Positions 9,133 to 16,584 of a stretch of DNA of 64,000 nt are shown here, piece after piece; within the stretch, counting starts at the first letter, position 1; each line of letters opens with the position of its first letter. The position numbers and the translations under genes are program-made. Below the pieces are notes generated by a model. That model ran no database searches and was not told the origin of the DNA. It saw only the letters and a list, made by a program, of their open reading frames with translations. The stretch is from Pseudomonadota bacterium. Its GTDB lineage: Bacteria; Pseudomonadota; Alphaproteobacteria; Dongiales; Dongiaceae. The DNA lies in assembly GCA_021792365.1 (NCBI GenBank), contig JAJYUT010000003.1, positions 868,001 through 932,000 on the forward strand. Reading direction: 5' to 3'.

Positions 9133-9202
9133 GGCCGATGGATCGGCCTTCGAATGCCCGGCCGGTCGACCGGCCGTCGGAATTCCCGGCCGTGAACCGG
9201 CC
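9133..9202. repeat. Three tandem palindromes in the divergent promoter region
   Basis: Three related palindromes stand in a row: GGCCGAT-GG-ATCGGCC at 9133-9148, GGCCGGTCGACCGGCC at 9160-9175 and the imperfect GGCCG-TGAAC-CGGCC at 9188-9202. Start-to-start spacing is 27 and 28 bp, and short linkers (TTCGAATG, GTCGGAATT) are also similar. They occupy the leader/promoter of the importer operon. They may be a regulator array or a small dispersed repeat; the sequence alone does not separate these. Confidence 0.75.
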
Positions 9203-9215
9203 CTTGATTGGCGTG

Positions 9216-9282
9216 ATTGTATTTTTGTGCTAGAAAATACGTCAAGCGCCAAGAATGTATAATCAGGCTCATTAATACAATT
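9216..9282. promoter_or_regulatory. AT-rich candidate GntR/FCD operator and promoter
   Basis: An AT-rich block in otherwise GC-rich DNA. It contains the inverted pair GTATTTT (9219-9225) / AAAATAC (9234-9240), and a second pair TGTATAAT (9257 onward) / ATTAATACA ending near 9279. ATTGTAT and ATACAAT also bound the block. TTGTAT/ATACAA half-sites are common for FCD-type GntR regulators. A TATAAT box at 9258-9263 could serve the regulator gene, with a very short leader. Both divergent operons could be controlled from here. Confidence 0.5.
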
Positions 9283-10260
9283 ATGCCCCGCCGCAACGCC
9301 GCCCGCACCAGATCCGAACCGCCGAGCCGCCGGGCCGGCGCCGCGCGCCGGACCGCCACGCAGGCCGCCCTCGCCCAGAAGATCCTCGGCTGGTTGCAGC
9401 GGCAGGACCTCCAGCCCGGCGAGCACGTGCCGGAGCGGCTGGCGACCGAAGCGTTCCACGTCTCCCGCACGCCGGTGCGCGCAGCGCTCACGCTGCTCGC
9501 CGAGCAAGGCGCGTTGGAGCGGCGGGACCAGCGCGGCTTCTTCATCGCGGAAGGTTTCACGGCCGCGCGGGCGACGGTCGCGGCGGAAACGCCGGAAACG
9601 GATTTGCACGACGCCATCCTGCGCGACCGCTTCTCCAAGCGGCTGGACGCAGAGGTGACCGCGGCCCACCTGGCAAGGCGCTACAAGGCTTCCCGTGCCG
9701 TCGTGCTGCGCGTCCTCAACCGGCTGCAGAAGGATGGCATCGTGGAGCGGGCGCTCGGCCAGCGCTGGGTGTTCCTCCCGGCGCTGGATTCGCTGCGCTC
9801 CCAGGAGGACAGCCACCGCTTCCGCCTGATCCTGGAGCCGGCCGCCTTCCTTCAGCCCGGCTTCACGCTCGATCCCAAGCGCACGCGCGACCTCAAGGCC
9901 GCGTTGCGCGCACTCATCCAGCAGGATGCCCGCCACATCGATCTGAAGCGCGCGGTGGAGACCGACATCGCCTTTCACGAGGCCGTCGGCGATGCCTCGA
10001 ACAACCGCTTCCTGGCGGACGCGATCCGCCGGCAGAGCCGCTTGCGCCGTCTTGCCACCACCAGCATGCAGGTGCCGCCGGCGCGTCTCATCGAATCATG
10101 CCGTGAACATCTCGCGATCCTGGAAGCCGCCGAGGCCGGCGATGTGGCCCGCGCCGCCGAGCTGATGCGGGAGCATCTGGCAGCCTCGCTGCGCGCGCGG
10201 CCCGGCTTCGTCAATCGCGGCGCGCCGCCGATGGCGTGGGCGATGATGGGCGCGCGATGA
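9283..10260 (+). CDS. GntR/FCD-family regulator with two winged-helix domains
   Basis: 325-residue DNA-binding regulator. The first winged helix spans about residues 20-85 (LQPGEHVPERLATEAFHVSRTP in the recognition region), and a second winged-helix-like segment follows at about 110-170 (VTAAHLARRYKASRAVV then GIVERALGQRWVF). The FCD ligand-binding domain fills the rest (LILEPAAFLQP, DIAFHEAVGDASNNRFL, CREHLAILEAAEAGD). A duplicated HTH is unusual, since the family normally has one. The start chosen (9283) removes an upstream extension lying in the promoter region. It overlaps the glycosyltransferase start by ATGA and is divergent from the importer, which it probably controls. Confidence 0.85.
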   Translation: MPRRNAARTRSEPPSRRAGAARRTATQAALAQKILGWLQRQDLQPGEHVPERLATEAFHVSRTPVRAALTLLAEQGALERRDQRGFFIAEGFTAARATVAAETPETDLHDAILRDRFSKRLDAEVTAAHLARRYKASRAVVLRVLNRLQKDGIVERALGQRWVFLPALDSLRSQEDSHRFRLILEPAAFLQPGFTLDPKRTRDLKAALRALIQQDARHIDLKRAVETDIAFHEAVGDASNNRFLADAIRRQSRLRRLATTSMQVPPARLIESCREHLAILEAAEAGDVARAAELMREHLAASLRARPGFVNRGAPPMAWAMMGAR

Positions 10261-11573
10261 CCGGGCTTACCATCGCTTTCCTGCCCGAGGCGGCGTACGG
10301 CGCTTCACTGAACTGCGTCGCGCTGGCGCAGGAGCTGCGCGACTTGGGACACCGCCCGGTGTTCCTGTGCGACCCGGGCTTTGTCGGCATGTTCGTCAAT
10401 TACGGCTTCGAGGAAGTGCCGGTGGCGATGTCGCCGCTCAGGTCCGATGCGGAGATCGCGGATTTCTGGCAGCGCTTCATCGATCAGCACCGCCCGCATT
10501 TCCGCCTGCCGCCCATCGCGCAGATCGCGACTTATGAGGCGCCAGCCTGGAACGCGATCGTGGACAGCGCGATCCACGCCGAGCCCAGCCTGCGCGAGGC
10601 GATCGCCACTTTGCGGCCGGATGTCATCTGCCTCGACAATGTCGTGCTCTTTCCGGCCATCGCGGCCGCCGGCGTGCCATGGGTGCGCATCGTCTCCTGC
10701 GCGGAAACCGAGCTGCCCGACCCGGACGTGCCGCCCTACACCTCCGGCTGCGCCGCGGATGACGCGGCGGGATGCGAGGCCTTCCGCGAAGCCTATTTCG
10801 CCGAGCTCCAGCCGGTCCATGACCGATACAACGCCTTCCTCCAATCCGTCGACCAGCCGGCCATGCCGAAGGGGCAGTTCCTGGCGCCCTCACCTTGGCT
10901 CAACCTGCTGCTGACGCCGGAAGCCATCCGCTATCGCCGACGCCAGGCGCTGGACCCGGCGCGGTTCGCCTATATGGGCGGGGCGGTGCGGACCGAGGCG
11001 CCATACGAGCTGCCCTATTTCCCCAAGCACAACGACGCGCCGCTGATCTATATCGGCTTCGGCTCGTTGGGGGCGGCGGATACCGACCTGTTCCAGCGCC
11101 TGATCGACCTGTTCGCGGACGCGCCCTACCGCGTGCTGATGTCCGTGGGCCCTTACAAGGACAGCTACCAGACCGTTCCGGACAACATCCACCTGGAATA
11201 CTGGTACCCGCAGCCTTCGGTCATCCCGCAGGTCGACCTTTTCATCCACCATGGCGGCAACAACTCGCTCAACGAGGCCCTGACCTTCGGCAAGCCGTCT
11301 CTGGTGATGCCCTATTGCTGGGATGGCCATGACAACGCCCAGCGCGTAGAGGAGCTGAAGCTCGGCGCCCGCCTGCCGCGCTACGACTGGCGGCCGCAGG
11401 AGATGCTGGCGACCGTCCGGCGGCTGCTGTCCGACAACGCCATGAAGCGGCGGCTGCGGGAGCTCGGCACCAATATTCGCGCGGGTAACCAGCGCCGCCG
11501 GGCGGCGGAGCTGATCCTGGCCGCTGGGCGCGAAGGCGCGACTCGCCGCACGCAATCCGCACCGGTGGCTTGA
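10257..11573 (+). CDS. GT1-family glycosyltransferase, second copy
   Basis: 438-residue paralogue of the glycosyltransferase at 3976-5268. Both open with FPEAA(F/Y)GxxLNCV-like sequence and share IxHHGGNNSxNEAL, CWDG-x-DNA and the ESWYPQP/EYWYPQP region. The GT-B fold and donor-site motifs are intact, so the enzyme looks active. The ATG overlaps the GntR stop (ATGA), tying its expression to the regulator. Two diverged copies on opposite sides of one importer/regulator region suggest two acceptor specificities within one pathway. Donor sugar and acceptor are unknown. Confidence 0.88.
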   Translation: MTGLTIAFLPEAAYGASLNCVALAQELRDLGHRPVFLCDPGFVGMFVNYGFEEVPVAMSPLRSDAEIADFWQRFIDQHRPHFRLPPIAQIATYEAPAWNAIVDSAIHAEPSLREAIATLRPDVICLDNVVLFPAIAAAGVPWVRIVSCAETELPDPDVPPYTSGCAADDAAGCEAFREAYFAELQPVHDRYNAFLQSVDQPAMPKGQFLAPSPWLNLLLTPEAIRYRRRQALDPARFAYMGGAVRTEAPYELPYFPKHNDAPLIYIGFGSLGAADTDLFQRLIDLFADAPYRVLMSVGPYKDSYQTVPDNIHLEYWYPQPSVIPQVDLFIHHGGNNSLNEALTFGKPSLVMPYCWDGHDNAQRVEELKLGARLPRYDWRPQEMLATVRRLLSDNAMKRRLRELGTNIRAGNQRRRAAELILAAGREGATRRTQSAPVA

Positions 11574-11680
11574 CAAACCGCCGCGCTGACTTCTAATTGA
11601 TTTTAGGGGCATTTTACCGACGCATAAGTGCGCGCCGGCACCCGGCGCGGCCGCAAGCGATCGCAAGCATGAGGATGGAC

Positions 11681-12385
11681 ATGCTTCGGCACTGGGTTCG
11701 AGTTGCGCTGACGGGCGCGCTGGCGCTGTGCTCCGCTTCCGCCGCGGTGGCGGATGTGCCGCCCGCACGCGACCCCCTCCTGCTCTATGGCAACGAGATC
11801 CGCTTCGACGTGGAGCGCGACGGCAAGCCGATCGGCCAGCACGTCGTGACCTTCACGCGCACCGACGATGGCGTGCGCGTCGAATCCCGCGCCGACGTGC
11901 AGGTCGACCTCTTGTTCCTGACAGCCTATCGCCTGCGCTACCAGGCGCGCGAGCTGTGGCGCGATGGCGAGCTGACGTCTATGGAGGCGTCCACCAACGA
12001 TAACGGCGACTACACCTATGTCCAGGCGGTGCGTGACGCCGCCGGCCTGATCGTCTCCTCGCCTGAGGGAACGTATACGGCGCCGAAAATCCTTCCGACG
12101 AGCCACTGGAACGCAGCCGTGCTCAACGGCGGGCCGATGCTCAACACCCTGACAGGTGAGATGGACGAAATCCGGGTTTTCTACCAGGGCTTCGACATCG
12201 TGAAGACGCGCAATGGCCCCGTGCGGGCGCGCCATTATCTCTATTCCGGCGATCTCAACGGCGAGATCTGGTTCGACGACGAGGGGCGCTGGGTCCGCCT
12301 GCGCTTCCGCGCCGAGGACGATTCCATCATCGACTATGTCTGCCGGCGCTGCCAGGGGCCGACCGCCGTCACGGAAGCGGAATGA
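11681..12385 (+). CDS. Secreted DUF6134-family protein
   Basis: 234-residue exported protein of unknown function. The start at 11681 is preferred because GAGGA lies 5 bases upstream and the protein then begins with a clean signal peptide (hydrophobic VALTGALALCSASAAVA, cleavage near ADV). The mature part is predicted beta-rich (IRFDVERDGKPIGQHVVTF) and resembles DUF6134/DUF3108-like periplasmic proteins. A CRRCQ motif sits near the C-terminus. It is alone on the plus strand, converging exactly on the amine dehydrogenase stop. No pathway link is evident. Confidence 0.8.
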   Translation: MLRHWVRVALTGALALCSASAAVADVPPARDPLLLYGNEIRFDVERDGKPIGQHVVTFTRTDDGVRVESRADVQVDLLFLTAYRLRYQARELWRDGELTSMEASTNDNGDYTYVQAVRDAAGLIVSSPEGTYTAPKILPTSHWNAAVLNGGPMLNTLTGEMDEIRVFYQGFDIVKTRNGPVRARHYLYSGDLNGEIWFDDEGRWVRLRFRAEDDSIIDYVCRRCQGPTAVTEAE

Positions 12386-14464
12386 TCAAGCCCGGCGCGG
12401 CGCGAGCTGCGCCACTTCACGGCGAAAAGGCACCGCATCGCCGATCTCCGGCGCATCCAGTTCCTCGGCATAGCGATGGCCGGCATAGGTCGCCCAGGCG
12501 ATCGGCGCCGGCGCGTTGGCATCGCCGATCAGCTTGACGCTGCGGATTCCCGCATCGCGCCATTCCCCCTGCCGCGCCTTGAGATCCAGATAGAGCGCAT
12601 CGTTCGGCAGCCGCGCGGTCACCAGCACCGCGGCATCACAGGCGATGCGCGACAGGCGGCCGGAATAGGTGCAGGCGATCTCCGCATGATCGCGACCGAT
12701 CGCGACGAGGCCGCGCGTCACCTGGATGTCGATTCCGAGCTCGATCAGCCGTTTCTGGATGAAGGCCTGCTCCAGGGTGTTGTAGCTCCAGTCGGACACG
12801 CGGATCGAGGGCGTGACGAAAACGACCGTGTTGCCGTTCTTCGCCAGCAACTCGGCCAGCACACCGCCCATGTAATAGTGGTCATCGTCGTAGAGCAGCA
12901 CGGTCCCCTTGGGCAGCTTGCCGGCCATCAGGTCATCGGGCGTGAAGAGCGGCATCGCGGGATCGGTGGCAATCGGCTGGGTCTGGAACCGCGCCACGCC
13001 GTCGCGGCGCCACGCGGAACCGGTCGCGATCGCGACGTGATCAAACCCGAATTCCAGCACGTCGTCGGTGGACAGGGCCGAGTCCAGATAGACCTGCACG
13101 TTCGGCATGTTCTGGATCTGCCCGACGCGGTAGTCGCGCACGCGGCCCCAGGCGGCGAGGCCGGGCAAGCGGGATTCCTGGGCGACGCGCCCGCCCAGCC
13201 CGGTCCCGGCTTCCGCCAGCGCCACGTCGTAGCCGCGCAGGCCGAGCCCGCGCGCCGCCGACAGGCCGGCCGGCCCCGCACCGACGATCAGCACGCGCGC
13301 GTCGGATTCCCTGGCGCGCATGACTTCCGGGTGCCAGCCCTTGCGCCATTCCTCCATGAAGGTCGGGTTCTGCGTGCAGCGCGATAGCGCGCCCGTCATG
13401 TCGCCGGTCACGCAGATGTTGCAGCCGATGCATTCGCGGATGTCCTCGAGCCGCCCCTCCTCGATCTTTCGGGGCAGGAACGGATCCGCAATCGACGGTC
13501 GGGCGGCGCCGATCAGATCGAGAATGCCGGACTTCACCTGCCGCACCATGGAATCGGGCGAGGTGAAGCGGCCGACCGCGACCACCGGCTTGGTCGTCAG
13601 CGCCTTGATGCCTTTGACGTAATCCTCGAGGCAGCCTTCGCCGGCAAAGCGCGAGGTGCTGGAGCAATAGTCCCAGGAGCCGTGTGCCAGGTCCCACAGG
13701 TCGGGCAATTCCGCCAGCATGCCGATGACGTCGCGGATCTCCGCATTGGTGATCCCGCCATCGCCCATCATCTCGTCCACCAGGATGCGGACCGGGACGG
13801 CGCAGGAATCGCCGATGGCATCCTTCGTGTCCGAGATCAGCTCCTTGAGGAGCCGTGCGCGGTTCTCCAGCGAGCCGCCATATTCGTCGCCGCGCTGGTT
13901 GGTGCGGCGGGAGAGGAAGTGCTGCACGGCGCCGAAGCCATGGGCGCCGTAAACATAGACGAGGTCGAAGCCGGCCTGCTTCGCGCGCAGGGCTGCAGCG
14001 CGGTGCCAGCGCCGCAGATTGCGGATGTCCTCGCGATCCATCGCCCGCGCCTGCACCGGATCGTTGGTGAAGGTGAGGATGGGCAGGTTCATCGGCCCGA
14101 GCGGCGTCTCCCGCGAATACAAGTTCGGACCGTTCATCCCGTTGTAGCAGAGCTCGATGGCGGCCAGTGCGCCGCCATCGTGGATCGCATCGGCGATGCG
14201 CGTCAGCATCGGCATGTCCTGGTCGTCCCAGATGCGCAGCTCGATGAAGGGCGTGATCTCAGAGGAGTGATGGATCTCCGCCTGCTCGGTGCACAGGACC
14301 GCCCAGCCGCCGGTCGCCTTCACGCGCCGCATCTCGGCATTGGCGCTGGGGTCGCGATAGCCGGCCCCGTTGCAATGCGGCACCTGGTAGAACCGGTTCT
14401 TCGCGACCTTGGGGCCGATCTTCACCGGCTCGAACAGGATGTCGTAACGCGGATCGCGCGCCAT
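12386..14464 (-). CDS. TMADH/histamine-dehydrogenase-like amine dehydrogenase (FMN, 4Fe-4S, ADP-binding)
   Basis: 692-residue iron-sulfur flavoprotein of the trimethylamine/dimethylamine/histamine dehydrogenase family. Order: FMN-binding TIM barrel (about 1-340), 4Fe-4S cysteines C345-x2-C348-x2-C351 and C363, then an FAD/NAD-like domain (VLIVGAGPAGLSAARGLGL at about 390). Cys31 matches the residue that binds FMN covalently, and Tyr172/His175 in YGAH match the catalytic pair. By recalled alignment the TMADH pocket Tyr60/Trp264/Trp355 is Gln61/Trp264/Asp355 here, the combination I recall from histamine dehydrogenase. Oxidative deamination of a primary amine or diamine, not trimethylamine, is therefore likely. 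Electrons would go to an ETF-type acceptor. Confidence 0.88.
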   Translation of the reverse strand: MARDPRYDILFEPVKIGPKVAKNRFYQVPHCNGAGYRDPSANAEMRRVKATGGWAVLCTEQAEIHHSSEITPFIELRIWDDQDMPMLTRIADAIHDGGALAAIELCYNGMNGPNLYSRETPLGPMNLPILTFTNDPVQARAMDREDIRNLRRWHRAAALRAKQAGFDLVYVYGAHGFGAVQHFLSRRTNQRGDEYGGSLENRARLLKELISDTKDAIGDSCAVPVRILVDEMMGDGGITNAEIRDVIGMLAELPDLWDLAHGSWDYCSSTSRFAGEGCLEDYVKGIKALTTKPVVAVGRFTSPDSMVRQVKSGILDLIGAARPSIADPFLPRKIEEGRLEDIRECIGCNICVTGDMTGALSRCTQNPTFMEEWRKGWHPEVMRARESDARVLIVGAGPAGLSAARGLGLRGYDVALAEAGTGLGGRVAQESRLPGLAAWGRVRDYRVGQIQNMPNVQVYLDSALSTDDVLEFGFDHVAIATGSAWRRDGVARFQTQPIATDPAMPLFTPDDLMAGKLPKGTVLLYDDDHYYMGGVLAELLAKNGNTVVFVTPSIRVSDWSYNTLEQAFIQKRLIELGIDIQVTRGLVAIGRDHAEIACTYSGRLSRIACDAAVLVTARLPNDALYLDLKARQGEWRDAGIRSVKLIGDANAPAPIAWATYAGHRYAEELDAPEIGDAVPFRREVAQLAPRRA

Positions 14465-14476
14465 GACGGCACCTTC

Positions 14477-15406
14477 CTACTTGGACTGGATGACGAGGCC
14501 GGGAACGCCGCGCCGATTGATCCGCGCCCGGCAATGCTCCTCGAACTCGATGAGCGCGCGTGGGCGCCCGGACTGGCGCATGGAGGCCAAGCCCAGGCTC
14601 ATCGGACGATACGGACCCTTCAGCGGCACCACCTGCAGCGGCTTGCCGTCGAGCGCCGCATCGTTGCGCGGCCGCGCGTTGAACAGTGCATAGCCATATC
14701 CGTTCGCGACCATGGTGCGGATGACGTCCGGATGCATGGAGCGCGCGGCGATCTGCGGCGTCAGCCCTTCCTGGAAAAACAGCGACAGGAAGTATTCCCG
14801 GCTGAGCGGCAGATCAAGCAGGATCAGCGGCTCCGGCGCGAGATCGTGCAGTGACAGCGACCGGCGCTGCGCCAGCCGATGGCCGGGCCACAGCAGCGCA
14901 TACGGCGGAAGCTGAGCCAGTGCCTCGAATTGGACCTCATCCGGGACCTGCAGGTCATAGGTCAGCGAGATGTCAATCTCGCCCCGCCGCAAGCGCTCGA
15001 TCAGGTGTTCCTGGTCGCCTTCGTGGATCGACACCTGCACGGCCGGAAAGCGCTGCTGGAAGGCATGGCACAGCTCCGGGAGGACGATCGGCGCCAGGGT
15101 GACCAGGCAGCCGATGTTGAGCGGCCCGCGCGCCTGTTCCGTCAAATCGCGCGCCGCGGCATGAAGCGCATCCGCCTGCGCCAGCAGCGCTTTCGCCTCG
15201 CGCAGCATTTGCCGACCGCTCGCCGTCGTCGACAGCCCCTGCGCATGGTGCCGGATGAAGAGCTGGAGCCCGAGCTCCTTCTCCAGATGCGCGATGGCGG
15301 CGGAGATCGACGGCGGCGATACCGCGATGCGCTGCGAGGCCATCGCGATCGAGCCCGCCTCCGCCGCCGCGACGAAATACTGCAGGTGACGCAAGGTGAA
15401 GCGCAT
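14477..15406 (-). CDS. LysR-family transcriptional regulator
   Basis: 309-residue LysR regulator. The N-terminal winged HTH (residues 1-60) contains LRHLQYFVAAAEAGSIAMAS and VSPPSISAAIAHLEKELG. The effector domain (about 90-295) has the usual type-2 periplasmic-binding fold. It lies 12 bases upstream of the amine dehydrogenase on the same strand, so it is probably co-transcribed with it and controls the dehydrogenase or the whole 12.4-18.6 kb run. LysR genes placed inside their own catabolic operon are known but less common than divergent ones. Confidence 0.9.
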   Translation of the reverse strand: MRFTLRHLQYFVAAAEAGSIAMASQRIAVSPPSISAAIAHLEKELGLQLFIRHHAQGLSTTASGRQMLREAKALLAQADALHAAARDLTEQARGPLNIGCLVTLAPIVLPELCHAFQQRFPAVQVSIHEGDQEHLIERLRRGEIDISLTYDLQVPDEVQFEALAQLPPYALLWPGHRLAQRRSLSLHDLAPEPLILLDLPLSREYFLSLFFQEGLTPQIAARSMHPDVIRTMVANGYGYALFNARPRNDAALDGKPLQVVPLKGPYRPMSLGLASMRQSGRPRALIEFEEHCRARINRRGVPGLVIQSK

Positions 15407-15415
15407 CAGACAGCC

Positions 15416-15437
15416 CCCTCCCCCGCATTGGGGAGGG
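15416..15437. repeat. GC-rich palindrome upstream of LysR gene
   Basis: Perfect 8-bp inverted repeat CCCTCCCC / GGGGAGGG with a 6-base loop, between the DUF1028 stop and the LysR start. A second palindrome of the same type (CCCTCCCTC / GAGGGAGGG) sits at 44068-44090, so these may be copies of a small dispersed intergenic element. It could also attenuate read-through into the LysR gene. Confidence 0.55.
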
Positions 15438-15464
15438 CATGAACTGCGAAGGCCGGGGGCTCCA

Positions 15465-16139
15465 CTACTTGTTCCCTGGCACGCCGAAGCTTGGCGCGGC
15501 CGTGGGGTTGAGCGCGCGGGTGACGTAATCCTCGAGCTGGGGCTTGTAGAGGTCCCACAGCCGTCGGAGCTCTATGATCGGGTCGCCATCGGACCAGTCG
15601 ACGCGCAGATCGGCGATCGGCCAGGGCACATCCCGCACGATCAGCATGCCGGCGGAATGCACAGGTCCCTCTTCGCCGCCGGCCGCGAGCGCGGCCTCCA
15701 TCGCCGCGAGCAGCCGGTCGCCGAGATGGCCCTGCGTGCGCTGAAAGGCCGCCACCATCTTGGCGGGGATCTCCGCATCGCGCAGCAGGTTGCCGGCCGC
15801 CGCTACATTGTGCGCCTGCGCGGTGGCATGGGTGCCGAGCGTGTGATCGCCGGAATGGGCCGCCGTCCCGCCCTTTGCATCCACCGCGACTAATTGCCGG
15901 AACTCGACATACGGCGTGGATTGCCTCAGCGTTGCGATCGCCTGTTCCGCGCTGGCGCCTTGCGCCATCAGATCGAGGCCGGCCGGCCCGAGGCGCGGAT
16001 CGGTGATGTTCTGCGTGCCAAAGGCGCCGACGCCCGCCCGGGCGTGCGCGCAGCGCGCCGCAACGGCCGGTGAGGAGGACGAGACGGCGATCCCGAACAT
16101 CCCCGTCTCTGCGCAACGCGCCGCGATGGAGAAGGTCAT
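15465..16139 (-). CDS. DUF1028 family Ntn-hydrolase-like protein
   Basis: 224-residue DUF1028 protein. The family opening MTFSIAARCAETGMFGIAVSSS and GVGAFGTQNITDPRLGP are clear, as is HNVAAAGNLL in the middle. DUF1028 proteins are predicted N-terminal-nucleophile hydrolases, often encoded beside Rid proteins and amide or amino-acid catabolic enzymes. The start ATG overlaps the Rid gene stop (ATGA), so the two are coupled. In this run it may hydrolyse an amide or acyl intermediate; the substrate is unknown. Confidence 0.88.
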   Translation of the reverse strand: MTFSIAARCAETGMFGIAVSSSSPAVAARCAHARAGVGAFGTQNITDPRLGPAGLDLMAQGASAEQAIATLRQSTPYVEFRQLVAVDAKGGTAAHSGDHTLGTHATAQAHNVAAAGNLLRDAEIPAKMVAAFQRTQGHLGDRLLAAMEAALAAGGEEGPVHSAGMLIVRDVPWPIADLRVDWSDGDPIIELRRLWDLYKPQLEDYVTRALNPTAAPSFGVPGNK

Positions 16140-16576
16140 CTCTTGCCCTTCTTCTTCGGCTTGTAGCCCTCAGGGATCACGGCGGTCGCGTCGATCTCGA
16201 CTACCCATTCGGGGCGCGCCAGGGCCGAGACCACCAGACCGGTCGAGACCGGGAACACGCCCTTCAGCCACTTGCCCATGGCGCGATAGACCGGCTCGCG
16301 ATAGCGGATATCGGTCAGATACACCACCACCTTCACGATGTGGCCGAGCTCGCTGCCCGCCTCCTCCAGCAGCATGGCGATGTTGGACATCGCCTTGTCC
16401 GCCTGCTTGCCGGCATCGCCCATATGGAGTGATTCCCGCGTGTCCAGGTCCTGCGCAATCTGGCCGCGCAGATAGACCATGTTGCCTGCCACCACCGCCT
16501 GGCAGAGGTCATTGTCGAGCTTCTGCTCCGGATAGGTATCCTTGGTGTTGAACTTGCGGATGCGCGTATGCGCCAT
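16136..16576 (-). CDS. RidA/YjgF-family protein lacking the archetypal arginine
   Basis: 146-residue Rid-superfamily protein, made as a trimer in known members. The start at 16576 has AGGGGG upstream. The family core is visible (VYLRGQIAQDL, VVVYLTDIRYREPVYRAM, VEIDATAVIPEG). In archetypal RidA the imine-hydrolysing arginine lies in a motif like ARSCVEV; here the matching segment reads VSTGLVVSAL and has no arginine, so this belongs to a non-RidA Rid subgroup. Coupled to DUF1028 and next to a flavin monooxygenase, it may handle an unstable enamine, imine or peroxo intermediate. The C-terminus is lysine-rich (KPKKKGKR). Confidence 0.87.
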   Translation of the reverse strand: MAHTRIRKFNTKDTYPEQKLDNDLCQAVVAGNMVYLRGQIAQDLDTRESLHMGDAGKQADKAMSNIAMLLEEAGSELGHIVKVVVYLTDIRYREPVYRAMGKWLKGVFPVSTGLVVSALARPEWVVEIDATAVIPEGYKPKKKGKR

Positions 16577-16584
16577 GCTGCCCC

